Assembly (NCBI GenBank): GCA_039815365.1
Contig: JBCBZK010000051.1
Location: 1 to 22,169 of the forward strand
DNA: 22,169 bases
Source of the DNA: CALBPI01 sp039815365
GTDB lineage: Bacteria > Pseudomonadota > Gammaproteobacteria > Steroidobacterales > Woeseiaceae
Reading direction: 5' to 3'
The notes beneath the pieces were generated by a model. That model was not told the origin of the DNA. It searched no databases and saw only the letters and a program-made list of their open reading frames with translations. A program made the translations under genes and the position numbers. This document shows positions 15,816 to 22,169 of this stretch, one piece after another; position 1 is the stretch's first letter, and each line of letters starts with the position of its first letter.

Positions 15816-18085
15816 CGCTTTCGCTGTTCATTGTCGCCTGCAACGCGGCGGCAACTGAGAGCCCGGATTTGCTCGACGCTTTCGCGCACTCGCCGTGCGG
15901 CGGCCCGGGCCAAAGCGCCAGCGTGTCAGGTATCCCTGATGTCATTGAGGTCGACGTACCGCACTCGATGTTCAAAAAGTGGCTGTCAAACCAAATCCGC
16001 GCTTTAGCCGATGACACGCCAAATATTCTGCCAAAACGCAAAAAGAAATTTCCAGCGACGGTGACCTGGCGTGTTGGCGATACGCTGTGCAAATCCTCGG
16101 CAGATGTACGTCTGACGGGTGATTTGCGTGATCACTTGCGACTTGATCGACGTATCACGCGACCGATCAGTTCGCTCGCTGTGCGATTGTACGACCAGCA
16201 CATCAACGGCATCACGCGCTTCAAATTGCTTCTGCCGGAAACCCGCAAGGGTGACAACGAAATTCTTGCGACACTGCTGTTCCGCGAACTGGGGTTCGTA
16301 GCGCCACAAACACGTCGCGTTACGGCAAGCGTCAATGGATCCGAGCGCGAGTATTTGTTTCAGGAAGTCGCAGCGAAGGAGTTGCTCGAACATCACGGGT
16401 TGCGCGAATCACTTATTGTTGAGGGCGACGAACGTGGTATGTGGTCGCTCATTAGCGAGAAGCGCAACAAGCATTTCTTTTGGGAAGCGCGATGGGGTTT
16501 CGGTTTGCCCGACAACGCATCGTGGATTCGCACACCGACCGCAGAACGCGTCGCCCTGCATGCGCTCAGCATTTACTCTCGAATGTACGCCAGCCATATC
16601 GCCAAGCTTGAGTATGGTGGCATCAGCCAATCATTCTTTGTTCCGGATGAACAAGTACGCTCAGCAAATCAGTGGATTCGTGACGAGAGTCTTTATGTGC
16701 TGCTCAGTCGTTATCTCAATGGCCAGCACGGATTGTTTGCGCATAATCGAAAATTCTATTTCGACCCGATCTACCAGCAGTTAAGACCCATTTATTATGA
16801 TGGCAATGTTGTCCCGTTGATGTGGGACGTTGAGCTGGACCCGCGCGACTACCGACGCTCCGATTTCGAGAAGATTGCTGTTTTGTTTTCCGATCCAGTC
16901 GTTCGAGCGCGGCTCTACAATCGCTATTCGGCAAGCGGTGGCGGCAAGCCACGTGATGCGTTTTTCGAGCTTCTGGATGCTTTGAAAGCGCTCAATGACA
17001 CAAACCTGAAAGCGAAACGCGAGATGGGCGAGCAAAGCCCAAGATCCGACGTATCCGAGCACTGGGAGATCGACGCGCATCTGCAACGCCAACGCATAAC
17101 CTCTCAGCGCTTTATTGGTTTTAACACGCAACGATCGCGCTACGAGATGTGCACCGTTACATCGGATGATGTTGACTGCGTCACTATGCCGGCGGCCAAT
17201 GCGCCCGAGTATTTTCGGGACCCTGTCACCAGCGATGATGAACTGCTGTTGATGTTGGGCAACTTCAGCGTGAGCAATCGTGGTGTGGTCGCTTTCGATA
17301 CGGGTAACGCGATGCAACAGCGCATCGTTAACCCTGCGCCGGGTAGCACAGCGATTGCGCCAGGTGACGTGGTCTGGTGGCATTTTGATGATAGTGCAGA
17401 GGCAGGCACTTTCGACGTAACGCTTGCCTTCGATGGCGTGGACACGGGCAAGCTGATTGTGAGCGGCGCCGTGCCGGCGCTAGCGCGTTTTGATATTCGC
17501 TCACCACAACCCGGCGCCATTGACTTTACGTCGCGATTTGATGATCGACTGCTGACGAGTTGCGTCACGTTCGTTGATGCGCAACTCACGGCGAACGTCA
17601 TCGTGTCGAAAAATGCGTCTTGTGAAGATGGCGTTAATTTTTTGCGCGCCGAAGGCAGTATTGCGGAGTTGACTGTTACGCAGAGCGCCGCCGACGCCAT
17701 TGATGCGGATTTCTCTACGCTGACGTTTGGCACTGTCGCGGTAAGCGATGCCGGCAACGATTGCATTGATCTATCGATGGGTCACTACACGATTCGGGAT
17801 TTCTCGGGCATACGTTGCGTCGACAAAGGTGTTTCTGTTGGCGAGCAGGCTGAAGCTACGTTCGATCGCATACAGATCACATCTGCACTATCCGGCGTGG
17901 TCGCGAAGGACAGCGCGATTGTGACCGTTGGCGCGTTTGAGGCACGCGATGTGGATTATTGTTATCAGGCCTATCGCAAGAAGCAGGAGTTCGACGGCGC
18001 GCGCATCGTGCTTGCACACCGTGATGCGCACGTGTGCAGTGGCGAGTCGTTTGCCCAACAGGGGTCAGAGTTAGTCCATGAGTGA
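15749..18085 (+). CDS. CotH-family atypical kinase lipoprotein with C-terminal beta-helix-like region
   Basis: A 778-residue exported protein. An N-terminal signal (RALALSLFIVAC) ends in a possible lipobox with Cys31. The CotH kinase domain (PF08757) spans ~115-360: RLTGDLRDHL, the strand SSLAVRL, FKLLLPETRKGDNE (158-171), YLFQEV (203-208) and, near the end, AHNRKFYFDP...RPIYYDGN (331-353), where the HN/D and YYD residues correspond to the metal- and catalytic-loop region. CotH of Bacillus spore coats is a secreted protein kinase. From ~595 to 765 follow short hydrophobic-polar repeats (e.g. GNDCIDLSMGHYTIRDFSGI, DKGVSVGE) typical of a right-handed parallel beta-helix, with several Cys. The ATG at 15749 is the only possible start before the signal, since an in-frame TGA lies at 15737-15739; it overlaps the previous gene by 67 bases, pointing to coupled translation. 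Substrate unknown. Confidence 0.88.
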   Translation: MLAAHQKYSHRIARYCASYRALALSLFIVACNAAATESPDLLDAFAHSPCGGPGQSASVSGIPDVIEVDVPHSMFKKWLSNQIRALADDTPNILPKRKKKFPATVTWRVGDTLCKSSADVRLTGDLRDHLRLDRRITRPISSLAVRLYDQHINGITRFKLLLPETRKGDNEILATLLFRELGFVAPQTRRVTASVNGSEREYLFQEVAAKELLEHHGLRESLIVEGDERGMWSLISEKRNKHFFWEARWGFGLPDNASWIRTPTAERVALHALSIYSRMYASHIAKLEYGGISQSFFVPDEQVRSANQWIRDESLYVLLSRYLNGQHGLFAHNRKFYFDPIYQQLRPIYYDGNVVPLMWDVELDPRDYRRSDFEKIAVLFSDPVVRARLYNRYSASGGGKPRDAFFELLDALKALNDTNLKAKREMGEQSPRSDVSEHWEIDAHLQRQRITSQRFIGFNTQRSRYEMCTVTSDDVDCVTMPAANAPEYFRDPVTSDDELLLMLGNFSVSNRGVVAFDTGNAMQQRIVNPAPGSTAIAPGDVVWWHFDDSAEAGTFDVTLAFDGVDTGKLIVSGAVPALARFDIRSPQPGAIDFTSRFDDRLLTSCVTFVDAQLTANVIVSKNASCEDGVNFLRAEGSIAELTVTQSAADAIDADFSTLTFGTVAVSDAGNDCIDLSMGHYTIRDFSGIRCVDKGVSVGEQAEATFDRIQITSALSGVVAKDSAIVTVGAFEARDVDYCYQAYRKKQEFDGARIVLAHRDAHVCSGESFAQQGSELVHE

Positions 18086-18758
18086 ACACGCGCCTATTGC
18101 CGAGATTCGCAGTGAGCTGAAGTGGCGGCTTGACCCATCGTTGCGCCATCCGGTGATGTCCTACCTGCAGCAGCAAGCATTCAACAGTCTGTACAAGACT
18201 CGCACGATCTTCTCTCTCTATTACGATTACCCTGATTTTCGTTTGTTCACTGCGGGTGAGGAAGGCATCGTTCCGCGCAGCAAGCTAAGAATCAGGGCTT
18301 ATCATGATCAGGCAGAATTGCTGACGTCTGGTCAGCTGGAGATCAAGACAACAGGCGAGAGCGGCCGCACTAAATATTCGTTGTCACGTGAGCAGCCGGC
18401 GAGTGGACAGCTACCTGCCTATCTCGTGAGGATGTTCCGCGATTATCAATCGGGTGTGCTCAGACCAGTGAGTCTCGTGCGTTATCAACGCCGCTACTTT
18501 GCCAATGCGCAAGGCTATCGCGCCACCGTCGACACCGACATCCAATATTGTCGGGTACTGCACTTTGATGACAGGCGGCAAGTGTTCGCGACGCCCGTTG
18601 CAGAGCACGGTGGCGTGCTTGAGCTGAAAACGCCTGTGGAGCGTGCACCGCTGGATTTTGCTGACGCATTGCCGCTTACCCGCATGCGCTTCTCCAAGTA
18701 CAACGAGTCAATTATCAAAACCGAAGCGATCGGCGGGCTGGCTTTTTCACGGCGCTAA
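18078..18758 (+). CDS. VTC-domain polyphosphate polymerase-like protein
   Basis: A 226-residue soluble protein of the triphosphate-tunnel superfamily, VTC branch (PF09359). The tunnel residues are all visible: ELKW (13-16), SLYYDYPDF (46-54), the basic strand KLRIR (69-73), LEIK (87-90) with a following RTKYS, VRYQRRYF (134-141), ATVDTD (149-154), LELKT (181-185) and FSKYNES (205-211). In yeast Vtc4 this fold makes polyphosphate from ATP on the cytosolic face while membrane partners move the chain across. There is no signal peptide or membrane helix, so it should be cytoplasmic and need a partner, probably the DUF4956 protein. It overlaps the CotH stop by 8 bases (ATG at 18078, TGA at 18083), a strong sign of one operon. 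No other gene follows in the unit. Confidence 0.88.
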   Translation: MSEHAPIAEIRSELKWRLDPSLRHPVMSYLQQQAFNSLYKTRTIFSLYYDYPDFRLFTAGEEGIVPRSKLRIRAYHDQAELLTSGQLEIKTTGESGRTKYSLSREQPASGQLPAYLVRMFRDYQSGVLRPVSLVRYQRRYFANAQGYRATVDTDIQYCRVLHFDDRRQVFATPVAEHGGVLELKTPVERAPLDFADALPLTRMRFSKYNESIIKTEAIGGLAFSRR

Positions 18759-18775
18759 ATCCGTTTCTTCGCGAT

Positions 18776-18800
18776 TTCGGCGCGCGTGTCCGAATTCTTT
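18776..18800 (+). terminator. Weak possible terminator after the VTC gene
   Basis: A 5-bp stem TTCGG/CCGAA (18776-18780 with 18790-18794) and 9-base loop, followed by TTCTTT. It lies 18 bases after the VTC stop, the expected place, but the stem is short. Confidence 0.3.
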
Positions 18801-18903
18801 AAATCGTTCTTTGTGGGCGTGCTCGGACGCAATGATTCGGGTACGGCATTGCTCAAGTCTCTTAAGCTAATGATCTTACGAAGAAATATGGATATGAACA
18901 TTT

Positions 18904-18916
18904 TTGGTAATACCAA
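18904..18916. promoter_or_regulatory. FadR/GntR-type operator (TGGT-N3-ACCA)
   Basis: TTGGTAATACCAA is a perfect 13-bp palindrome containing TGGT-N3-ACCA, the consensus shape bound by FadR-subfamily GntR regulators such as PdhR and LldR. It lies ~320 bp upstream of a FadR-type regulator gene. Confidence 0.6.
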
Positions 18917-18926
18917 TTGTAGTGGA

Positions 18927-18938
18927 ATGGGTAACCAT
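18927..18938. promoter_or_regulatory. Second, degenerate operator-like palindrome
   Basis: ATGG-GTAA-CCAT, a 12-bp palindrome resembling the first site with one base lost from the core. Its centre is 22-23 bp from that of the first, about two helical turns, so two dimers could bind on the same DNA face. Confidence 0.4.
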
Positions 18939-19002
18939 AAAAGGTTGACGAATTACTGATAATTGGTGAAGTCTATTGCCAGCACATTGAGCTGTCTGTC
19001 CT

Positions 19003-19010
19003 GGGGGGGG
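19003..19010 (+). repeat. Homopolymeric G tract of 8
   Basis: Eight consecutive G in the leader of the GntR gene, between the operator-like sites and the start codon. Such tracts can vary in length by slippage. Confidence 0.9.
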
Positions 19011-19233
19011 ATCAGAATGCGACCGTTAGGCCATGACCACTATTTTTATCTCGTTCAAGAGCTGACTCGCCGCGTGCTTCAGCCCCCGACGCGCGCGGTG
19101 AGTACAGCTCTATCCTTATCCTTGAGTTCAGCGTCAGCGCTACCGTCAGAATTGTCGTCTGACAGCGCGTGTTTATCACGCTGCTGCGGACGCGCGCCAA
19201 CACGCTGAACTACCAATATTTCGAGAGAACGCT

Positions 19234-19986
19234 ATGAGTGGCAAACGCCTGTATCACACCGTCGCGGACACTATTTTGTCACTGATCGACGATGGGTCTT
19301 TCCCTCCGGGTAGCAGATTGCCGGGTGAGCGAGCCCTCGCTGATCGGTTTGGCGTCAGTAGAGTCACCATTCGCGAAGCAGAAATTGCGCTGCAGGCGCA
19401 AGGCTATATCCGAATCAAGACCGGTTCCGGCGTTTATGTGTTAACCGCGGAAGAGCGTTCAACAAAAAGCCTGCCAGAGATCAGCGCCTTCGAACTGACG
19501 GAAGCACGCTTGCTTTTTGAATCCGAGTCAGCAGCGTTGGCGGCTCGCCATATTGATGATGAAACGATCTCGCGGCTAGAGGCATTGTTGGAGCGCATGT
19601 CAAGCGCCGATCCTGCCGATGAGGAAGACTCGCAATTAGCAGATCAAGAGTTCCATCATGTCATCGCAACCGCATCGGGCAATGCGGCAGTGCTGCACAT
19701 TATTAAGACGTTGTGGCAAATGCGTACTCAGATTGAATCAGTCCGCACTGTGCACGCTGCGATTTGTGCAGAGGAAGATGCGGCCCACCGTGGTGCCGAG
19801 CATGCTGATATCCTGGCAGCGCTGAAGACGCGAAATCCAGAAGCCGCGCGTGGCGCCATGCAGGACCATTTCCGTCGCTTGCTAGCGTCAATGATTGACG
19901 TTACCGAAGAGCAAGCCCTGCGTGATCTGCAACAGAAAGTCTCAGAGAGCCGGCAGCGTTTTCTGGCATCGGCTGGAAGCGCTTAG
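19234..19986 (+). CDS. FadR-subfamily GntR transcriptional regulator, probably of uronate catabolism
   Basis: A 250-residue DNA-binding protein. The N-terminal winged helix (~5-72) has the GntR signature PPGSRLPGERALADRFGVSR with VTIREAEIALQAQGYI and the wing GSGVYV. The C-terminal FCD effector domain (~85-215) is all-helical and carries the acidic/His metal-binding set (DQEFHHVIA near 134-142, later His residues at ~185 and ~211). This family commonly responds to uronates, gluconate or related acids (ExuR, UxuR, KdgR-like roles). Neighbours kdgF downstream (52 bp, same strand) and kdgK opposite make a 2-keto-3-deoxygluconate-type effector a reasonable guess. Operator-like TGGT-N3-ACCA sites upstream suggest autoregulation. 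Start ATG 19234 follows a weak GAGAGA. The acidic spacer DPADEEDS at ~127 is unusual but not disruptive. Confidence 0.86.
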   Translation: MSGKRLYHTVADTILSLIDDGSFPPGSRLPGERALADRFGVSRVTIREAEIALQAQGYIRIKTGSGVYVLTAEERSTKSLPEISAFELTEARLLFESESAALAARHIDDETISRLEALLERMSSADPADEEDSQLADQEFHHVIATASGNAAVLHIIKTLWQMRTQIESVRTVHAAICAEEDAAHRGAEHADILAALKTRNPEAARGAMQDHFRRLLASMIDVTEEQALRDLQQKVSESRQRFLASAGSA

Positions 19987-20038
19987 GCGAAGTACACGCT
20001 GACCGACATCACATTTTTCTACCTATGGGTACCGGCTA

Positions 20039-20383
20039 ATGAGCACAGAGAGTCAGACATTTGTATTAGGCAAGAACGTTCCAAAAGAAGTGGTTGGAGA
20101 TGGTTTCCGTCGTCAGCTATTGGGCTATAGCAACGAGCTGATGGTAGCCCGCATCGAGGCCGATGCCGGTGCGGTTGGCGATGTCCATACGCATCCCCAC
20201 ACGCAAGTGACCTACATTGAATCGGGCGTATTCGACGTGACGATTGATGGCGTAACGAAAAGACTCGAGGCCGGCGATAGCGTTCTCGTGCGTTCAGAGT
20301 TGGTGCACGGGCTTGTCTGTGTTGAAGCAGGTGTTTTGCTCGACGTATTTAACCCGGTTCGTGAAGATTTCTTGCCCGAGTAA
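20039..20383 (+). CDS. kdgF: KdgF-like cupin, opens unsaturated uronates to linear keto-sugar
   Basis: A 114-residue single-domain cupin. KdgF proteins convert the 4,5-unsaturated monouronates released by alginate or pectin lyases to their linear keto forms, feeding the 2-keto-3-deoxygluconate route; they act in the cytoplasm. Metal ligands appear as H50, H52 and Q56 in VHTHPHTQVTY, with H90 in the second motif (SELVHGL). The residues Asp102, Phe104 and Arg108 (DVFNPVR) sit where KdgF active-site residues are expected, which separates it from generic cupins. Length fits the family (~110). It follows the GntR gene by 52 bp in a likely operon; no good Shine-Dalgarno is visible before the ATG at 20039. 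The other cupin alternatives (pectin-degradation-like, unknown sugar) remain possible. Confidence 0.82.
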   Translation: MSTESQTFVLGKNVPKEVVGDGFRRQLLGYSNELMVARIEADAGAVGDVHTHPHTQVTYIESGVFDVTIDGVTKRLEAGDSVLVRSELVHGLVCVEAGVLLDVFNPVREDFLPE

Positions 20384-20423
20384 CTGTCAACTGCTTCTCT
20401 CGGACGTGCGGTTGCGCAATCGC

Positions 20424-21434
20424 CTAACGTTGGACGTCGGTACCGCCCGCCGCAACAATCGACTCAATCGCCGCCCAATCAGCACGTGGAATGTCACCAA
20501 CCAACGTGTGTTTGTGCACCGATGCCGCGAGCCCGTGGTCCACGGTCTGTTGCGTTGAATGCCCTAATAGTTGGCTTGCGATAACACCGGCGGCGTAGGC
20601 GTCACCACCACCAATGCGATCAACGATTTGTGGCATGTCCGCCGGGCCGGCTTCGACGCGTTCGCTACGTGTGACTAACGCCGCTTTGAGGCTGTGGTGC
20701 TCGACCGAGTGTGCTGTACGGAATGCCGATGTGAGGCATTGCAGTCGCGGCAACTGCTCGAACGCGAGTAGCGCTTGATTCAGCGTGCGGCCGCGTTGGC
20801 TGTCGTTCAGCGGCAGCACCATCCCTAAGTCATGATCATTGGCGAACAAGTGCGTCGCGCTTGAGACTAGACGTTTGATGTAGTCGGCCGGGTCGCCGCC
20901 CCACGCCGCCCACATCTTGGCGCGGTGGTTAAAGTCGTATGACACACTGATCCCGGCGCTCGCCGCAGCCTCAGCCATGCGGCATGCAGCTTCCGCCGCG
21001 TTTGCGCCAATCGCTGGCGTCACGCCAGAGATATGTAACCAGTCTGCACCGTCAAGACAGGCGTCGATGTCGTAGTCATCAATATGTGCGTTCGCGAACG
21101 TGGAATGTTCACGATCGTAAGTAATGCTGCCCGCACGTTGTCCGGCGCCGGGCGCGTAGAAGTACAGGCCAAGGCGGCCTTCGGCCGTGTGGATATGCGT
21201 ATCGTCAACGCCGTGGCGACGCAGCTCTCCGGTCGCCGCTGCGCCAAGCGGATTGGCGGCCACGCGTGACACCATGCGTGCGTTGACGCCCAGTTTGGCG
21301 AGCCCGACCGCAACGTTCGCTTCCGCGCCACCGACATGCCAGCGGAACGAGGGTGATTGCATCAGCGGTTCTTTGTCCGGTGCGCCAATGCGCATCAGTA
21401 TTTCGCCAAAGCAGGCGACGGTCGGGGTGGTCAT
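20424..21434 (-). CDS. kdgK: 2-dehydro-3-deoxygluconokinase (PfkB family)
   Basis: A 336-residue cytoplasmic sugar kinase that phosphorylates 2-keto-3-deoxygluconate to the 6-phosphate, the step before aldolase cleavage to pyruvate and glyceraldehyde 3-phosphate. The first PfkB region (WHVGGAEANVAVGLAKLG, 32-49) and the ATP/anion-hole signature DRIGGGDAYAAG (272-283, catalytic Asp278) are intact. The DRIGGGDA variant and the segment DFNHRAKMW (168-175) are characteristic of KdgK rather than ribokinase or fructokinase. An AGGAA ribosome-binding site (21444-21448) supports the ATG at 21434. The gene converges on kdgF with 40 bp between stops and no clear terminator. With kdgF it forms the lower uronate pathway; the aldolase, dehydrogenase and lyases must lie elsewhere. 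Confidence 0.9.
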   Translation of the reverse strand: MTTPTVACFGEILMRIGAPDKEPLMQSPSFRWHVGGAEANVAVGLAKLGVNARMVSRVAANPLGAAATGELRRHGVDDTHIHTAEGRLGLYFYAPGAGQRAGSITYDREHSTFANAHIDDYDIDACLDGADWLHISGVTPAIGANAAEAACRMAEAAASAGISVSYDFNHRAKMWAAWGGDPADYIKRLVSSATHLFANDHDLGMVLPLNDSQRGRTLNQALLAFEQLPRLQCLTSAFRTAHSVEHHSLKAALVTRSERVEAGPADMPQIVDRIGGGDAYAAGVIASQLLGHSTQQTVDHGLAASVHKHTLVGDIPRADWAAIESIVAAGGTDVQR

Positions 21435-21520
21435 TAACGATGCTTCCTGTAAGTGCAGACGCTATTTTGCCTCGCATCACCGAGAATCTACAGTGATTTA
21501 GCCCAGCCTTTTGCCAATTG

Positions 21521-22015
21521 CTACGAAGCGCGGCGTGCAGGTTCTCGCGCGTCTTCGTGCGCGGCTTCGATCGGAGTCAGGTTCGCCAGTTTTTCGCGAA
21601 ATGCTTTGATCATCTGAACCAATTCGTCTGGCGACATCGCGTCTGCAAACGGTGCCTGCATGGCAGCGTTGAGCTTGGTAGCGACGGCCTCGTAGCAGGC
21701 ACGCCCTTTGGGTGTCGACCGCAGCGATAGCCGCCGCTTATCGAACGCATCAGCGCTCTTCTTGATGTAACCGGCCTCTATTAGTGACTGCACCGCTCGG
21801 CTGACAATGGTTTTGTCCATCGGCGTCAACGCCGTAACCTGGGCGGCTGTGCTACCAGGCTTATCGGCAACGGCTGCCAGCACGCGCCATTGGCTTTGGT
21901 TCAGATCAACGACAGTTTTGACAATGCTCATCGTGTAGCGGCTTACCTCGTCAGCGAGTACGGTGACTTGATAAGGCCAGAACGTATCGAGCGTGATGTG
22001 GGCTTTGTCTTTCAT
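21521..22015 (-). CDS. MarR-family transcriptional regulator
   Basis: A 164-residue winged helix regulator from the ATG at 22015. The core (~35-110) shows QSQWRVLAAVADKPGSTAAQV, the recognition-helix region MDKTIVSRAVQSLIEAGYI and the wing KKSADAFDKRRLSLRSTPKG with the conserved D-x-R-R. The C-terminal helices support dimerisation; the last ~15 residues are a charged tail (HEDAREPARR). The frame also allows a start at 22054, but that ATG falls inside an inverted repeat and adds a hydrophobic stretch foreign to the family. It is divergent from hppD, and MarR proteins often repress the aromatic catabolic gene next to them through small phenolic ligands, so control of tyrosine degradation is likely (inference). 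No strong Shine-Dalgarno is visible. Confidence 0.87.
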   Translation of the reverse strand: MKDKAHITLDTFWPYQVTVLADEVSRYTMSIVKTVVDLNQSQWRVLAAVADKPGSTAAQVTALTPMDKTIVSRAVQSLIEAGYIKKSADAFDKRRLSLRSTPKGRACYEAVATKLNAAMQAPFADAMSPDELVQMIKAFREKLANLTPIEAAHEDAREPARRAS

Positions 22016-22035
22016 GTTGCTATGAAGCCAGAAAA

Positions 22036-22053
22036 TGGTTGCAATCACAACCA
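22036..22053. promoter_or_regulatory. Inverted repeat in the marR-hppD spacer (candidate operator 1)
   Basis: TGGTTG-CAATCA-CAACCA: perfect 6-bp arms with a 6-bp spacer, a dimer-sized 18-bp site 20 bases upstream of the MarR start. Candidate for autoregulation. Confidence 0.5.
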
Positions 22054-22060
22054 AAAATGC

Positions 22061-22080
22061 TTAGTTTTGAATGTAACTAA
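22061..22080. promoter_or_regulatory. Inverted repeat in the marR-hppD spacer (candidate operator 2)
   Basis: TTAGTT-N8-AACTAA: perfect 6-bp arms with an 8-bp spacer, ending 25 bases before the hppD start codon, where a bound repressor would block transcription. The TAGTT/AACTA arms resemble known MarR-family boxes. Confidence 0.5.
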
Positions 22081-22105
22081 CTACCTCTGCTTGTTGGAGC
22101 ACGCT

Positions 22106-22169
22106 ATGCCTGATCTATTTGAAAACCCGATGGGATTGGACGGATTCGAATTCATCGAATTCTCAGCGC
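22106..22169 (+). CDS. hppD: 4-hydroxyphenylpyruvate dioxygenase, partial (N-terminus only)
   Basis: Only 21 codons are in the window (MPDLFENPMGLDGFEFIEFSA), but this start is highly characteristic of bacterial 4-hydroxyphenylpyruvate dioxygenases, which begin with DLFENPMG-x-DGFEF. The enzyme is an iron(II) dioxygenase that turns 4-hydroxyphenylpyruvate to homogentisate in tyrosine breakdown and pyomelanin formation. A TGGAG ribosome-binding site (22095-22099) lies 6 bases before the ATG. The catalytic His/His/Glu triad is beyond the right edge, so integrity cannot be judged. Divergent MarR gene and two inverted repeats upstream suggest repression. Confidence 0.88.
   Translation, partial: MPDLFENPMGLDGFEFIEFSA

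Larger units (their letters stand above)
18759..19233. other. Long intergenic region upstream of the GntR regulator
   Basis: 475 bp without a convincing gene. It holds the weak hairpin after the VTC gene, two operator-like palindromes (18904-18916, 18927-18938), a TTGACG at 18945-18950, an 8-base G tract at 19003-19010 and a half-site CTACCAA just before the regulator. A 63-codon ATG frame from 19018 follows the G tract at ribosome-binding distance, but its translation (MRPLGHDHYFYLVQELTRRV...) is not recognisable and rich in Ser/Ala towards the end, so it is not called. Confidence 0.5.

Noticed and set aside
19018..19209. 63-codon small frame after the G tract
   Set aside because: SD-like G run and ATG are present, but the translation is unrecognisable and ends in low-complexity Ser/Ala; kept only as a remark.

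Overview
The window reads as chromosomal DNA of a free-living, probably marine, Gram-negative bacterium, most likely a gammaproteobacterium. The reasons are a DbpA-type RNA helicase, an OmpA-family envelope protein, a propeller-sensor diguanylate cyclase, lipoprotein and Tat signals, and several genes fitting life on algal material: a GH16 laminarinase-like enzyme, a KdgF/KdgK uronate module and an algal-type vanadium haloperoxidase. The lineage is inference. No rRNA, tRNA, CRISPR array, phage or insertion sequence was recognised.

Left part (1-6240): a LysR regulator cut by the left edge (minus), an HXXEE-family membrane protein (plus), a convergent OmpA-like lipid-exported envelope protein (minus), then a 1006-residue periplasmic-propeller GGDEF protein (plus). 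A hairpin at 6209-6235 separates this from the next block.

Middle (6295-12220): a POT-family peptide transporter (minus), a strong hairpin terminator (8061-8094), a Tat-exported vanadium-dependent haloperoxidase homologue (minus) in which the usual active-site Ser of PSGH is Ala, an orphan type II/IV prepilin-like protein (minus), and divergently dbpA (plus). A short TPR-like open stretch on the minus strand just after dbpA may be a gene remnant.

Right-centre (12561-18758): a Tat/lipobox nucleoside hydrolase, then a promoter of unusually good quality (TTGACA, 17 bp, TATAAC) overlapped by a perfect 14-bp LacI-type palindrome. It leads into a lipoprotein GH16 enzyme with a malectin-like domain, followed closely by DUF4956, CotH-kinase and VTC-domain genes. 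The last three are tightly packed or overlapping. They look like a membrane/surface phosphate-transfer unit (membrane protein, secreted atypical kinase, cytoplasmic triphosphate-tunnel polyphosphate polymerase), here apparently placed behind a glucan-degrading enzyme under sugar-type control. This is the most interesting system in the window.

Right end (18759-22169): a FadR-type GntR regulator with TGGT-N3-ACCA operator-like sites and an 8-G tract upstream, then kdgF; kdgK faces them. Together these point to catabolism of unsaturated uronates from alginate or pectin. The window closes with a MarR regulator divergent from the start of 4-hydroxyphenylpyruvate dioxygenase (hppD), with two inverted repeats between them.
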